From Holophagaceae bacterium (lineage in GTDB: Bacteria; Acidobacteriota; Holophagae; Holophagales; Holophagaceae), in NCBI GenBank assembly GCA_003158505.1, contig PMJK01000039.1, positions 1 through 9,405 of the forward strand: a DNA stretch of 9,405 bases. The letters run 5' to 3'. Under the pieces are notes generated by a model. The model searched no databases. It saw nothing but the letters and a program-made list of their open reading frames with translations, and was not told the DNA's origin. Made by a program: the position numbers and the translations under genes. The stretch's first letter is position 1; every line of letters starts with the position of its first letter. Below are positions 1 through 6,791 of this stretch, in pieces.

Positions 1-42
1 CTGGATTCATTTGGAACTTCAGTCTTAGGAAGGGAGGGTCCA

Positions 43-216
43 ATGCTACAAAGTCCAAATCGATCAATTGGTCAAATCCATTCAACCTTGAGTGCACTTC
101 AAAATAATGAGGGGAACACGAGCGCAGTTAATGAGGCGTATCGAGCCTTAACTGATTTATGTCTTCATGTAGCTAAACTTGAGGAAGAGGTCCAGATTCT
201 TCGGCAGAAAAAGTGA
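43..216 (+). CDS. Small hypothetical protein with C-terminal coiled coil (start uncertain)
   Basis: I do not recognise this protein. From the ATG at 43 it is 57 residues long. The C-terminal third is a likely amphipathic helix or short coiled coil, with hydrophobic residues spaced through LEEEVQILRQKK at the end. The middle is polar and rich in Ser, Asn and Gln. A purine-rich Shine-Dalgarno-like run (GGGAGGG, 32-38) lies 4 bases before the ATG, which supports this start. However, the frame is open back to base 1, so it could equally be the tail of a longer gene entering from the left. It lies on the island side of the tRNA-Glu scar, and its AT-richer composition differs from the genes to the right. 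Cargo of the integrated element is the most natural reading, but no function can be given. Confidence 0.42.
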   Translation: MLQSPNRSIGQIHSTLSALQNNEGNTSAVNEAYRALTDLCLHVAKLEEEVQILRQKK

Positions 217-374
217 GCCATGACAGCCTTAAACCCCAACTTCTGGGTCGCATTTGACCCCAGGGCCTGCTCTACACGCTGGGCACGTTCCCCAGGTGGC
301 GTTCTTCGTAGGTGACCTCACGAGTTTGCTGGTTCTTGAAATTTTCCTATCCTTCCAGGCGATCCTGGACAGGA

Positions 375-608
375 TCAGGCCGAAGCTTGGTCAGGGTTGG
401 AACTTACCCACGGCTGCACCCGCCGACAGAGCGAGCAGGGGTATTTGGTAAAGTCGGTGGTAGATGGTGACAGATCGTGGGCTTTTAGAATTTCTGCGGT
501 GGCAAATACTGGCGCGGTGAGCTTGAGTAAGGCCGGACCTTCATGGATGGTAGCGACGATCCCGCCGTCCGCCGGCCCACCAGGCTGAACGCCAAGCCGG
601 GAATCTCG
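375..608 (-). pseudogene. Start-less open frame, possible remnant of an island gene
   Basis: On the minus strand a frame of 77 sense codons is open between a TAG at 609-611 and a TGA at 375-377. It contains no ATG, GTG or TTG. The translation looks protein-like: a hydrophobic and helical central part (residues such as ALLKLTAPVFATAEILKAH) is followed by a CxxC motif in YPCSLC. It sits just downstream, in the same direction, of the small minus-strand ORF at 624-845, and another minus-strand frame overlaps it. The pattern fits a frameshift-damaged gene, but a chance open frame is not excluded. No family was recognised. Confidence 0.2.
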
Positions 609-623
609 CTATGAGCTTCCGAC

Positions 624-845
624 TCAATCTTCGCTTGGACAGTCTGTAGCTGGGTTTTGAGGGAGGCGCCCAAGCAACTCTTCTTCGATAAAACGAGCCA
701 CCTCAGAAGCCGCGGACCATCCGCTCCTGTCCTCGGCAAGGCAGTGGGTACGTGCTACGCGTCGCGCGATGGCAAGGCAGGCTTCCGCGGTGGCCTTCTC
801 AATAACCTTGGCGGGGGTCTGTGTATGGGTACTCCCGGCCGGCAT
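624..845 (-). CDS. Small hypothetical protein, 73 residues
   Basis: I do not recognise the family. The frame stays open upstream to an ATG at 1037, but I start it at the ATG at 845-843. The minus strand there has GGAGG (854-850) four bases before this ATG, and the extra upstream residues look non-helical and unlike the rest. The 73-residue product begins with a Thr/Pro-rich stretch. It continues as a predicted helical segment from about residue 12 to 60, with alternating Ala, Glu, Arg and aliphatic residues (for example ATAEACLAIARRVAR), and ends in a polar tail. This resembles the small helical proteins common on phages and islands, which agrees with its position beside the tRNA-Glu scar. 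It could still be a fortuitous frame in decayed DNA. Confidence 0.33.
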   Translation of the reverse strand: MPAGSTHTQTPAKVIEKATAEACLAIARRVARTHCLAEDRSGWSAASEVARFIEEELLGRLPQNPATDCPSED

Positions 846-1038
846 ATGGCCTCCAGGCGACGCGTGCGGTTTGGTGGTTGTCACCAGATAGGATGCCAGC
901 ACTCTTCCGAAGAATTCCGCACAGTTGAAGTGTGACCGAGAGTTTGCAACCCAGTTACCTTCTCGGCATCTCAGGCCATCTGGCACCCTCTTCACGCCAC
1001 ACTTGGGAAGTGCGGTTGAGGGCACCAGGCTGGCCATC

Positions 1039-1054
1039 GAGCGGAGCGCCGCTC
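1039..1054. repeat. Inverted repeat next to the tRNA junction
   Basis: GAGCGG (1039-1044) and CCGCTC (1049-1054) form a perfect 6-bp inverted repeat around an AGCG loop. It ends 16 bases before the point where tRNA-Glu sequence begins. It may be part of the arm region of an attachment site or the end of an island transcript. No T-run follows, so it is not an obvious terminator. Confidence 0.3.
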
Positions 1055-1070
1055 AGTAGTTGAAGGATTT

Positions 1071-1114
1071 CTTTCACGGCGGTAACACGGGTTCAAATCC
1101 CGTTAGCCCTACCA
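1071..1114 (+). tRNA. 3' fragment of tRNA-Glu(UUC), 5' half missing (putative attachment-site scar)
   Basis: The 44 bases read exactly as tRNA positions 32-76. They give the anticodon loop CTTTCAC (anticodon TTC), the 3' anticodon strand GGCGG, the four-base variable loop TAAC typical of tRNA-Glu, T-stem ACGGG, T-loop TTCAAAT, T-stem CCCGT, the acceptor strand TAGCCCT, discriminator A and encoded CCA. Upstream there is no CCGCC to pair with GGCGG, no D-arm, and no AGGGCTA to pair with the acceptor strand, so this is not a functional tRNA. Tyrosine recombinases commonly integrate inside tRNA genes, often at the anticodon loop, and leave a displaced 3' fragment at the far end of the element. 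Because the fragment keeps its own terminator, the element is inferred to lie to the left. The intact tRNA-Glu should be at the other island end, outside this window. Confidence 0.85.
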
Positions 1115-1119
1115 AAAGC

Positions 1120-1146
1120 GCGCTTGACTACGGTCAAGCGCTTTTT
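1120..1146 (+). terminator. Intrinsic terminator after the tRNA-Glu fragment
   Basis: A perfect 9-bp stem (GCGCTTGAC at 1120-1128 with GTCAAGCGC at 1133-1141) closes a TACG loop and is followed by five T residues. AAAA precedes the stem. It starts five bases after the CCA end, as expected for the native terminator of the tRNA gene. Confidence 0.85.
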
Positions 1147-1619
1147 ATGTTAATACTAGAGTTATTTCAATGGATGCTTTGATCCAATGATTCCAATCTT
1201 TTGGGTCAGCAGACGCGCTCTTCACCAACTCTCAGAATTTCCTAGTGCCATCTGAGAGTTGCGACCTGAACCCAGAATTCTCCGGTTCTCGAACCCCGTT
1301 GGGGCGCGCAAAGTGCCTCCGGTGTTACCGATCAGCGTGTCTCCGCCCGGTTTGCTCTCGATTGAAACCGACCTTTTCAACGGCATTTTCATCAGTAACA
1401 TGCCTGGTAATTAAACGATTTATTTCTCGCCCCAAAATCAACCGAGAAAGAAAGAACGTGGAGACGATTTTCAATGGGATCTCTGAACCATGTCTGGAGG
1501 CCCCAATTCCAAGATCGCCCCTACCTCAAATAGTCTGATCTCTCTCAGTTCTTAGGATCACCACGGAATATCTTAGGTGACTGTCCCGAGCCGGGACTTC
1601 TCCTGGAGTTGGACCCCTG
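1147..1619. other. Intergenic stretch without a convincing gene
   Basis: These 473 bases separate the tRNA scar from the helicase gene and are less GC-rich than the genes to the right. A plus-strand frame of 97 codons (1245-1538) and a minus-strand frame of 59 codons (1401-1222) exist, but neither has a good ribosome site or a recognisable protein. The stretch holds several inverted repeats: the composite hairpin at 1202-1274, TTTCTCG/CGAGAAA (1423-1429 and 1443-1449), and GTCCCG/CGGGAC (1583-1588 and 1592-1597). The last is about 22 bases upstream of the helicase start and could affect its translation. No promoter with clear -35 and -10 boxes was found. Confidence 0.5.
1202..1274. repeat. 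Long composite inverted repeat, possible structured RNA
   Basis: An 11-bp perfect inner repeat (CAACTCTCAGA at 1226-1236, TCTGAGAGTTG at 1251-1261) encloses a 14-base loop. An outer helix pairs TGGGTCAG (1202-1209) with CTG-A-ACCCA (1266-1274), with one bulged A. No T-run follows, so a simple terminator is unlikely. Confidence 0.45.
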
Positions 1620-3962
1620 ATGGACCGGATCACTCGCTCAGTGCGCGACTTCGTTCTGCCCCTAGAACCCAGCGGTAGCCTGGACGCCTCCATTTCTTTC
1701 CAATTGGAAGAAGATGCCGCCGCTCAGGGGACCCGCCTCCACACCAAGGTTCAGAAGCGCCTGGCGCGGGAGCATCCGGACCTACAGAGCGAACGGACGG
1801 TTCTCTGGACCTTCGAACGCGACACCTTCGAATGCATGGTCCGCGGCCGCATCGATGTACTGCTTCCCGGCCCCCCTCCAGTCCTGGAAGAGATCAAGAC
1901 CACCTTCCAGCCCCAACGGCTGCTACGGGCGCTCGAGGCGGATCCCTGGCATGCCTTCGCACAACAGGTGCGGATGTACGCCTGGATCCACGCACAGTCC
2001 AGTGAAACTACGCCCTCCTGCCGCCTGCGGGTGATCTCCCTGCTAGATGAAGCTGAAACGCTCATTGAAGTTCCCTTTGACCTGGCGAGCTTCAGGACTT
2101 GGGTAGAAGGCCAAGTCCAGGGCCTGCACGCGCAACACCTGCAGGACCTGGCGCGGGCCGCAGAACGGAAGGCCGCGGGCGATCGGCTTGGCTTCCCCTT
2201 CGATACGCCCCGCCCTGGCCAGGTGCGGCTTCTTGAGCTGGTGAAGGAGGCCATGCAGACCAGCGCGCCCCTCCTTGTCCAGGCACCGACAGGACTAGGC
2301 AAGACTGCCGCCGTGCTCTACCCCGGGCTCCAGAAGGCCATGGCCGAGAACCTGCGCGTTTTCTACCTGACACCGCGCAACAGCCAGCATGTGGTCGCGG
2401 AAGCGTTTGTGCGCCGGTTGGTGGAAGCCGGACATCCGGTTCGTTCAGTTACCTTGCGCGCCAAGGAACGCATCTGCCCCCAGGACGAAGTCCTTTGCCA
2501 TCCCGATATCTGCCCTCGGGCAAAGGGCTATTACGACCGCCTGAAGGAATCGAAGGTCCTGGACCAGGTCGCCAGTCTAGGCTGTGCGGACTCCCCCGCT
2601 ATCCAGGCGCTTGCCGACGAGCACCAGCTCTGTCCTTTTGAACTGTCACTAGATGCGGCCCGAAACGCGGACGTCATCATCGGGGACTACAACTACGCCC
2701 TCTCCCCTTCGGCCACTCTGGTGAGATTCTTCGGTGAGAAAGAGGCCCAGGCGCGAAACCTGCTCCTGATCGACGAGGCCCACAACTTGCCGAGTCGCGC
2801 CACCGCCTGGTTCTCGCCGGCCTTGGAGGTGGCCCAACTGCAGGCCCTGAAGAAGGCCTGGAAGGGCAAGCGCACTAGCTCGAAGGGCCGTTTCACACGA
2901 CAACTGGATCGTTGTCTCAAGGCCGTGGCCTCGCACGAGGGGCCGAACCGAAAGCTGGATCTGGATCCTGCGCTCTTCAACACCGAGGAGAAGCGCATCC
3001 GGGACCTCATAGCCAAGGCAACGGCCGAAGGGCTGGAGCTCGCGCCGAGTCACCCGTTGGTGCAGCTCTTCCGAATGTGGTCCGAGTTCAGCGCCATCTT
3101 GCGTGAGCGCACTGACGCGCACCTGATCACCTGGACGCCGCCGGGACGGCTCCAGATCACCTGCGTGGACGCCTCCTTGCATCTCGCTGAGCGCTTCGAA
3201 CCCCTTGCGGGAGCCGTGCTCTTCTCGGGCACGCTAAAACCCTTCGACTACTACGCGCGCCTCTCCGGCCTCACGAAGCCAATGTGTGAGGAAATTCCAT
3301 CCCCCTTTCCACCTGAACATCGTTGCCTGCTGGTGGTGCCTCAGGTCTCGACACTCTACCGGCGTCGTGACCAGGAGACGCCGCGGATTGCCCAGTTCCT
3401 GTCCAGAGTGCTGCCTCTGCGCCACGGCAATTACCTGGTCTTCTTCCCCAGTTTCGAGTTCCTGGAAAAGACGCTGCCCTTCCTCGACCTGCCGGGGTTC
3501 CGCATTCTTGTCCAGCCTCGTCGGGCCACCGCGGAGGCCCTGGATCAGATCCTGACGTCCCTCGCCGAGGAGCGCGGGGTGGTCGTACTCGCCGTCCAGG
3601 GAGGCTCCCTGTCAGAGGGCATTGACCTGCCGGGCGAGGCCCTCATCGGCTCGGTGATCGTGGGCCCGCCCATTCCGCCCTTCGACCTGGAACGAAGGCT
3701 TACCAAGGACTACTTCGATGCTTCCTGCGGCGAGGGGGAGGCATTTACCTACATCTACCCTGCCATGGCGAAAGCCATCCAGGCTGCGGGCCGCGTGATC
3801 CGCGGGCCAGAAGAACGGGGCTTGCTCGCCTTCCTCGATTCCCGCTTTCTGGGGCCCGCCTTCGCCCAATGCTTCCCGCAGGACTGGTTCCAACATTCGC
3901 TCCAGGAGGCCGTGTCCGACAAAATCCTGGCGGATGTAGCCCAGTTCTGGAGCCAGGAATGA
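1620..3962 (+). CDS. PD-(D/E)XK nuclease domain fused to XPD/DinG-type Fe-S helicase
   Basis: Predicted ATP-dependent DNA helicase of the Rad3/XPD/DinG branch of superfamily 2, 780 residues. Residues 1-180 look like a RecB/Cas4-type PD-(D/E)XK nuclease: G37 and H41 in the first helix, D79 in GRIDVLL, E91-x-K93 in EEIKTT, and the QQVRMYAW helix (115-122). The helicase core follows: Walker A QAPTGLGKT (221-229), an iron-sulfur insertion with C286, C293, C298 and C338 (C322 is extra), DEAH at 385-388, FSGTL (535-539), GSLSEGIDLPGE (662-673), and motif VI QAAGRVIRG (721-729). The family unwinds DNA, usually 5'-3', in repair or in processing of R-loops and replication forks. The nuclease residues suggest the protein could also cut DNA. 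The ATG at 1620 has GGAG 11 bases upstream, a long but usable spacing. The gene stands alone and converges on the aldo/keto reductase. A DNA-repair role is likely; a defence role is possible but unsupported. Confidence 0.93.
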   Translation: MDRITRSVRDFVLPLEPSGSLDASISFQLEEDAAAQGTRLHTKVQKRLAREHPDLQSERTVLWTFERDTFECMVRGRIDVLLPGPPPVLEEIKTTFQPQRLLRALEADPWHAFAQQVRMYAWIHAQSSETTPSCRLRVISLLDEAETLIEVPFDLASFRTWVEGQVQGLHAQHLQDLARAAERKAAGDRLGFPFDTPRPGQVRLLELVKEAMQTSAPLLVQAPTGLGKTAAVLYPGLQKAMAENLRVFYLTPRNSQHVVAEAFVRRLVEAGHPVRSVTLRAKERICPQDEVLCHPDICPRAKGYYDRLKESKVLDQVASLGCADSPAIQALADEHQLCPFELSLDAARNADVIIGDYNYALSPSATLVRFFGEKEAQARNLLLIDEAHNLPSRATAWFSPALEVAQLQALKKAWKGKRTSSKGRFTRQLDRCLKAVASHEGPNRKLDLDPALFNTEEKRIRDLIAKATAEGLELAPSHPLVQLFRMWSEFSAILRERTDAHLITWTPPGRLQITCVDASLHLAERFEPLAGAVLFSGTLKPFDYYARLSGLTKPMCEEIPSPFPPEHRCLLVVPQVSTLYRRRDQETPRIAQFLSRVLPLRHGNYLVFFPSFEFLEKTLPFLDLPGFRILVQPRRATAEALDQILTSLAEERGVVVLAVQGGSLSEGIDLPGEALIGSVIVGPPIPPFDLERRLTKDYFDASCGEGEAFTYIYPAMAKAIQAAGRVIRGPEERGLLAFLDSRFLGPAFAQCFPQDWFQHSLQEAVSDKILADVAQFWSQE

Positions 3963-4075
3963 CAGCTGTCGACTCCCCAGCGAATCCGCTTCAGGAAGCG
4001 CGGCTATCCAAGCGTGATTAGAACCGAGCAGAATTGGGTTGTCAGTCGAGAGGCTTCTGACATCAGGCAGATACG

Positions 4076-5002
4076 TCAGGTGAGCCCAGGCCAGTTGGTC
4101 CCAAGTCTTTCCTGGGTCTCATTGAAGGCCCGTCGGATGTACGCCACAGCTTCTTGGGGCAGAGGACCTTTCTCCAATATCCGCAGATTGGCCTCTGCGT
4201 TGACAGGATTCGTGGTGCCTATTGACACCACCTGAACCTCCTTGAGGGCGAGGGTGAAGCGCAAGGCAATCTCCATCCAGTCCCTTGGCCCTGAAAAGCC
4301 AAGATCTCCTGGCTTCAGACCCATGGCGGCGAATCGCTCCATGTAAGGCTTCACGTAGTCCCGGTAGATGCCCTGCTGAGCGTCAAGAGGCTTCCAAGCC
4401 CCGTTGGCCACCGAGCGCTTCGCGATGACGCCCTTCCCAGCCAAGGCCGCTGCTGAGAGCGCACCATCCAGGTTCGCCTGGTCGCACAGGTTGACGGAGC
4501 ACATAAGCACGTCCACCCCTGGAAGGGAAACCGCGAAAGTGGCGGCCAAGTTGTCACCCGAGTAGCCCGCGAATCGGATCTTTCCGGCCTCCTTTGCCCG
4601 GATCAGCGCACCGAGTGCTTCACCTTTTTCCAGCACTTCCTGTGAGCAGGAATGGAGCAGCATCACATCGAGGTGATCTGTGCGCAGGCGTCGCAAGGAC
4701 CGGTCCACCGTCTCGGTTACCAACCGGGCTGACCAGTCCTCGCCTTCGACGCCATCCACCTTCTTGCCACATTTGGAAACCAGTACAAAGTCATGTCGAC
4801 GTTCGCCCACAGCCTTGCCAATGAGTTCCTCCGAGCCTAGGTAAGCGGCAGCGGTATCGATGACATTCACGCCTTGGTCAAGAAGCAGGTTGAGGACCTT
4901 TCCAGCTTGGTCCTGGTCGGAGTCAAGGTACCCGATCGGGCCTGCCCCGAAAGCAATTCGGGAGACCTTCAATCCCGTCCGACCGAATGTGGTGAATTCC
5001 AT
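4076..5002 (-). CDS. Aldo/keto reductase family oxidoreductase
   Basis: A cytosolic NAD(P)H-dependent aldo/keto reductase, which reduces aldehydes or ketones to alcohols; the substrate cannot be told. The protein is 308 residues long and has the family layout. It opens with FGRTGLKVSRIAFGAGPIG, and the catalytic tetrad is D49 (VIDTAAAY), Y54, K77 (LVSKCGK) and H117 (MLLHSCS). The C-terminal cofactor phosphate-binding segment is IGTTNPVNAEANL (261-273). The open frame can start seven codons earlier at a GTG (5023), but that GTG overlaps the stop of the upstream gene. The ATG at 5002 has AAGGAGAG six bases before it and is preferred. It lies 17 bases downstream of the flavin monooxygenase gene, and its ribosome site lies within that gap, so the two are very probably one operon. 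It converges on the helicase gene with about 110 bases between the stops and no strong terminator seen. Confidence 0.93.
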   Translation of the reverse strand: MEFTTFGRTGLKVSRIAFGAGPIGYLDSDQDQAGKVLNLLLDQGVNVIDTAAAYLGSEELIGKAVGERRHDFVLVSKCGKKVDGVEGEDWSARLVTETVDRSLRRLRTDHLDVMLLHSCSQEVLEKGEALGALIRAKEAGKIRFAGYSGDNLAATFAVSLPGVDVLMCSVNLCDQANLDGALSAAALAGKGVIAKRSVANGAWKPLDAQQGIYRDYVKPYMERFAAMGLKPGDLGFSGPRDWMEIALRFTLALKEVQVVSIGTTNPVNAEANLRILEKGPLPQEAVAYIRRAFNETQERLGTNWPGLT

Positions 5003-5009
5003 GGAAGCC

Positions 5010-5017
5010 TCTCCTTC
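5010..5017 (-). promoter_or_regulatory. Ribosome binding site that decides the aldo/keto reductase start
   Basis: The minus strand reads AAGGAGAG here, then six to seven bases, then the ATG at 5002. This is a near-consensus Shine-Dalgarno site placed for the ATG. It lies downstream of the alternative GTG at 5023, so that GTG is unlikely to be used. Confidence 0.7.
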
Positions 5018-5019
5018 GT

Positions 5020-6000
5020 TCACAGGTGAATGTCGGCCGTGATTTCGTATGAGCGCAGGCGCTGCGTGTGGTCAAATATCTGTGAAGTGATCATCAGTTC
5101 ATCGGCCCCCGTGCGGGCGATGAAAGCCTGCAATTGCTGGGTCACAGCCGCGGGCGAACCGATGGCCGAGCAGGATAGAACGGTGTCGAGCATGGTTTTC
5201 TCCTGCGGACCGATCTGGTCGAGATAACCGACCATGGGCGGCGGAAGGCGCGACGGCCGACCACTGCGCAAGTTCACAAAAGCCTGCTGCATGGAGGTAG
5301 CGCAGAATCGGGCCTCCTCATCAGTCTCCGCGGCAATCACGCTGAAACCCAGCATCAAATAGGGCCTGGCCAGCTCCGCTGATGGTTTGAAGTTTGTTCG
5401 GTAGAGGGCGATGGCTTGCATCAGGTGCGCTGGCGCGAAATGCGCCGCGAAGGCGTACGGCAGTCCCAGATACGCCGCCAGTTGCGCACCGAACAGACTC
5501 GAGCCAAGAATCCAGATCGGTACCTTGAGTCCAGTTCCAGGTACGGCGCGAACACGCTGTTTCGGTTCATCTGAAAAATAATCCATCAGTTCCAGCACGT
5601 CCTGTGGGAACTCGTCCGCCTCGGAGTCCAGGTTACGGCGAAGGGCGCGCGCCGTGGCCTGATCGGAGCCGGGCGCGCGTCCCAGGCCGAGGTCGATGCG
5701 GCCTGGGTACAGCGTCTCGAGCGTACCGAATTGCTCGGCGATCACCAGCGGCGAGTGGTTCGGCAGCATGATACCTCCGGCGCCGACCCGAATTGTGGAA
5801 GTGCCCGCAGCCACATGGGAGATGAGCACTGCAGTGGCCGCGCTGGCGATCCCAGGCATGCCGTGATGTTCGGCTAGCCAGTGGCGCTTGTAGCCCCAGC
5901 GTTCGGCATGCTGTGCCAGATCGAGCGTGTGGCGAAACGATGCCGCAGCATTGCTGCCTTCGGCGATGGGGGAGAGGTCGAGGATGGAAAATGGGATCAT
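5020..6000 (-). CDS. Luciferase-like (LLM class) flavin-dependent monooxygenase, YhbW/MsnO8-like
   Basis: A predicted flavin-dependent oxidoreductase of the bacterial luciferase superfamily, 326 residues, the usual length for the single-subunit YhbW-like group. It would use reduced FMN, supplied by a partner reductase, to oxygenate an organic substrate that is not identifiable here. Family signatures are MIPFSILDLSPIAEG at the start, WLAEHHGMPGIASA (41-54), and the long conserved stretch 71-111 running through GAGGIMLPNHSPLVIAEQFG and LYPGRIDLGLGRAPG. PIWILGSSLFGAQLAA (161-176) precedes FAAHFAP. The frame is open far upstream, to 6486, but those 162 extra residues lie antisense to the molybdoenzyme and match nothing. 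The ATG at 6000 has TAAGG about six bases upstream and matches the family N-terminus. It is the first gene of an operon with the aldo/keto reductase and is divergent from the molybdoenzyme genes. Confidence 0.93.
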   Translation of the reverse strand: MIPFSILDLSPIAEGSNAAASFRHTLDLAQHAERWGYKRHWLAEHHGMPGIASAATAVLISHVAAGTSTIRVGAGGIMLPNHSPLVIAEQFGTLETLYPGRIDLGLGRAPGSDQATARALRRNLDSEADEFPQDVLELMDYFSDEPKQRVRAVPGTGLKVPIWILGSSLFGAQLAAYLGLPYAFAAHFAPAHLMQAIALYRTNFKPSAELARPYLMLGFSVIAAETDEEARFCATSMQQAFVNLRSGRPSRLPPPMVGYLDQIGPQEKTMLDTVLSCSAIGSPAAVTQQLQAFIARTGADELMITSQIFDHTQRLRSYEITADIHL

Positions 6001-6244
6001 GGTTGGCCTTAGGGCCGCATGGGAAAAGCGATGGCAGGAATGGTGAGCCAATCCAGCGTGGCAGGAAGCGGCTGGACCGGTGGTTCTGAATCCTGGCGCC
6101 CCGCGATAGTGTCCTGCGAGCCCTTGACAGGTGCGGTCGATGGCGGGAGAGTCCAGGCACGTTTCCGCCCCTGCCGCCCACACCGCTGGCCCCGGCTGGC
6201 CTTCGGGATGAAAGATCAGCAAGGCTGGAAACAGGGGGTGCCCT
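6001..6244. promoter_or_regulatory. Divergent intergenic region between the flavin monooxygenase and molybdoenzyme operons
   Basis: These 244 bases must carry promoters for both directions. On the plus strand, TTGACA at 6124-6129 is a perfect -35 box. Seventeen bases on, GAGAGT (6147-6152) matches the -10 consensus in only three positions, so it may need an activator. No convincing sigma-70 pair was found for the minus strand, and no strong operator palindrome was recognised. Open frames crossing the region in other readings look like chance. Confidence 0.35.
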
Positions 6245-6721
6245 ATGGAGCAGACCATCCTTTTCACCTTGAACGGCAAGGCCATGCACCTGACCGCCGA
6301 CCCCCAGCGGATGCTGGTGTGGGTACTCCGGGATGACCTGGGCCATACCGGCACCAAGGTCGGCTGCGGCGCCGGGCTGTGTGGCGCCTGCACCGTCCTC
6401 GTGGACGATGAACCGACCTTGTCCTGCTCCACGCCCCTGGCGGACGTGGTCGGGAGGTCCGTGGTCACCATCGAGGGCCTGGCCAAGGACGGGATCCTGC
6501 ACCCGGTTCAGCAGGCTTTCCAGGAGCACAACGCCTTCCAGTGCGGCTACTGCACGCCCGGCATGATCCTGCGTGCCTGCGCCCTCCTGAAGAAAAAACC
6601 GCGCGCCACCCGGGCCGAGATCCTGGAGCACATGGAAGGCAACCTGTGCCGCTGTGGCGCCCACGTGCGGATCGTGGCCGCGATCGAGGCGGCCGGCAAG
6701 TCGATGGGAGGTGCCCTGTGA
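6245..6721 (+). CDS. (2Fe-2S)-binding subunit of a molybdenum hydroxylase (IorA-like)
   Basis: Small iron-sulfur subunit of a xanthine dehydrogenase-family enzyme, passing electrons from the molybdenum centre of its partner to an external acceptor. At 158 residues it has the two expected domains. The N-terminal plant-ferredoxin fold has C41, C46, C49 and C61 (VGCGAGLCGACTVL and LSC). The helical C-terminal [2Fe-2S] domain has C100 and C103 (QCGYCTPGM) and C135 and C137 (GNLCRCGAH). CRCGAH, rather than the CRCTGY of classical xanthine dehydrogenases, and the lack of fusion to an FAD domain point to the isoquinoline oxidoreductase/aldehyde oxidase (IorA) branch. GGGGG lies a few bases before the ATG at 6245. 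The protein has no signal peptide of its own; export together with the Tat-tagged large subunit is inferred. It is first in a two-gene operon, 70 bases before the large subunit. Confidence 0.93.
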   Translation: MEQTILFTLNGKAMHLTADPQRMLVWVLRDDLGHTGTKVGCGAGLCGACTVLVDDEPTLSCSTPLADVVGRSVVTIEGLAKDGILHPVQQAFQEHNAFQCGYCTPGMILRACALLKKKPRATRAEILEHMEGNLCRCGAHVRIVAAIEAAGKSMGGAL

Positions 6722-6745
6722 GCCCGGAGCAGGAGCGGAGGGCCA

Positions 6746-6771
6746 CGGGCCGAAGGCCCGCCCCGAAGGGG
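6746..6771 (+). repeat. Tandem GAA-loop hairpins between the two molybdoenzyme genes
   Basis: CGGGCC-GAA-GGCCCG (6746-6760) is immediately followed by CCCC-GAA-GGGG (6761-6771). They form two adjacent GC-only hairpins with the same GAA loop. They end nine bases before the GGAGGT ribosome site of the large subunit, so they could set the subunit ratio or protect the downstream transcript. No T-run follows, so they are not a terminator. Confidence 0.5.
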
Positions 6772-6780
6772 TTGGGCATA

Positions 6781-6786
6781 GGAGGT
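6781..6786 (+). promoter_or_regulatory. Ribosome binding site that decides the large-subunit start
   Basis: GGAGGT lies five bases before the ATG at 6792. The frame is open further upstream, to an ATG at 6654 inside the small-subunit gene. This strong site and the Tat signal right after the ATG fix 6792 as the start. Confidence 0.8.
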
Positions 6787-6791
6787 GCACA

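Noticed and set aside
220..312. A 30-codon frame starting three bases after the first small gene.
   Set aside because: Too short, no ribosome site and no recognisable features.
1222..1401. Minus-strand frame of 59 codons in the intergenic region.
   Set aside because: It looks mildly protein-like but has no good ribosome site, no known family, and its end overlaps the composite hairpin, so it is not called.
1245..1538. Plus-strand frame of 97 codons in the same region.
   Set aside because: Cys-, Pro- and Ser-rich mixed composition, no ribosome site, and its start is inside the hairpin; most likely chance.
3981..4000. Hairpin CGCTTC/GAAGCG between the convergent helicase and reductase genes as a terminator.
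   Set aside because: The usable stem is only five base pairs with a CAGG loop and there is no T-run on either strand.
6654..6791. Earlier start of the large subunit at the ATG at 6654.
   Set aside because: The added 46 residues overlap the small-subunit gene in another frame and would bury the Tat signal; the strong ribosome site points to 6792.
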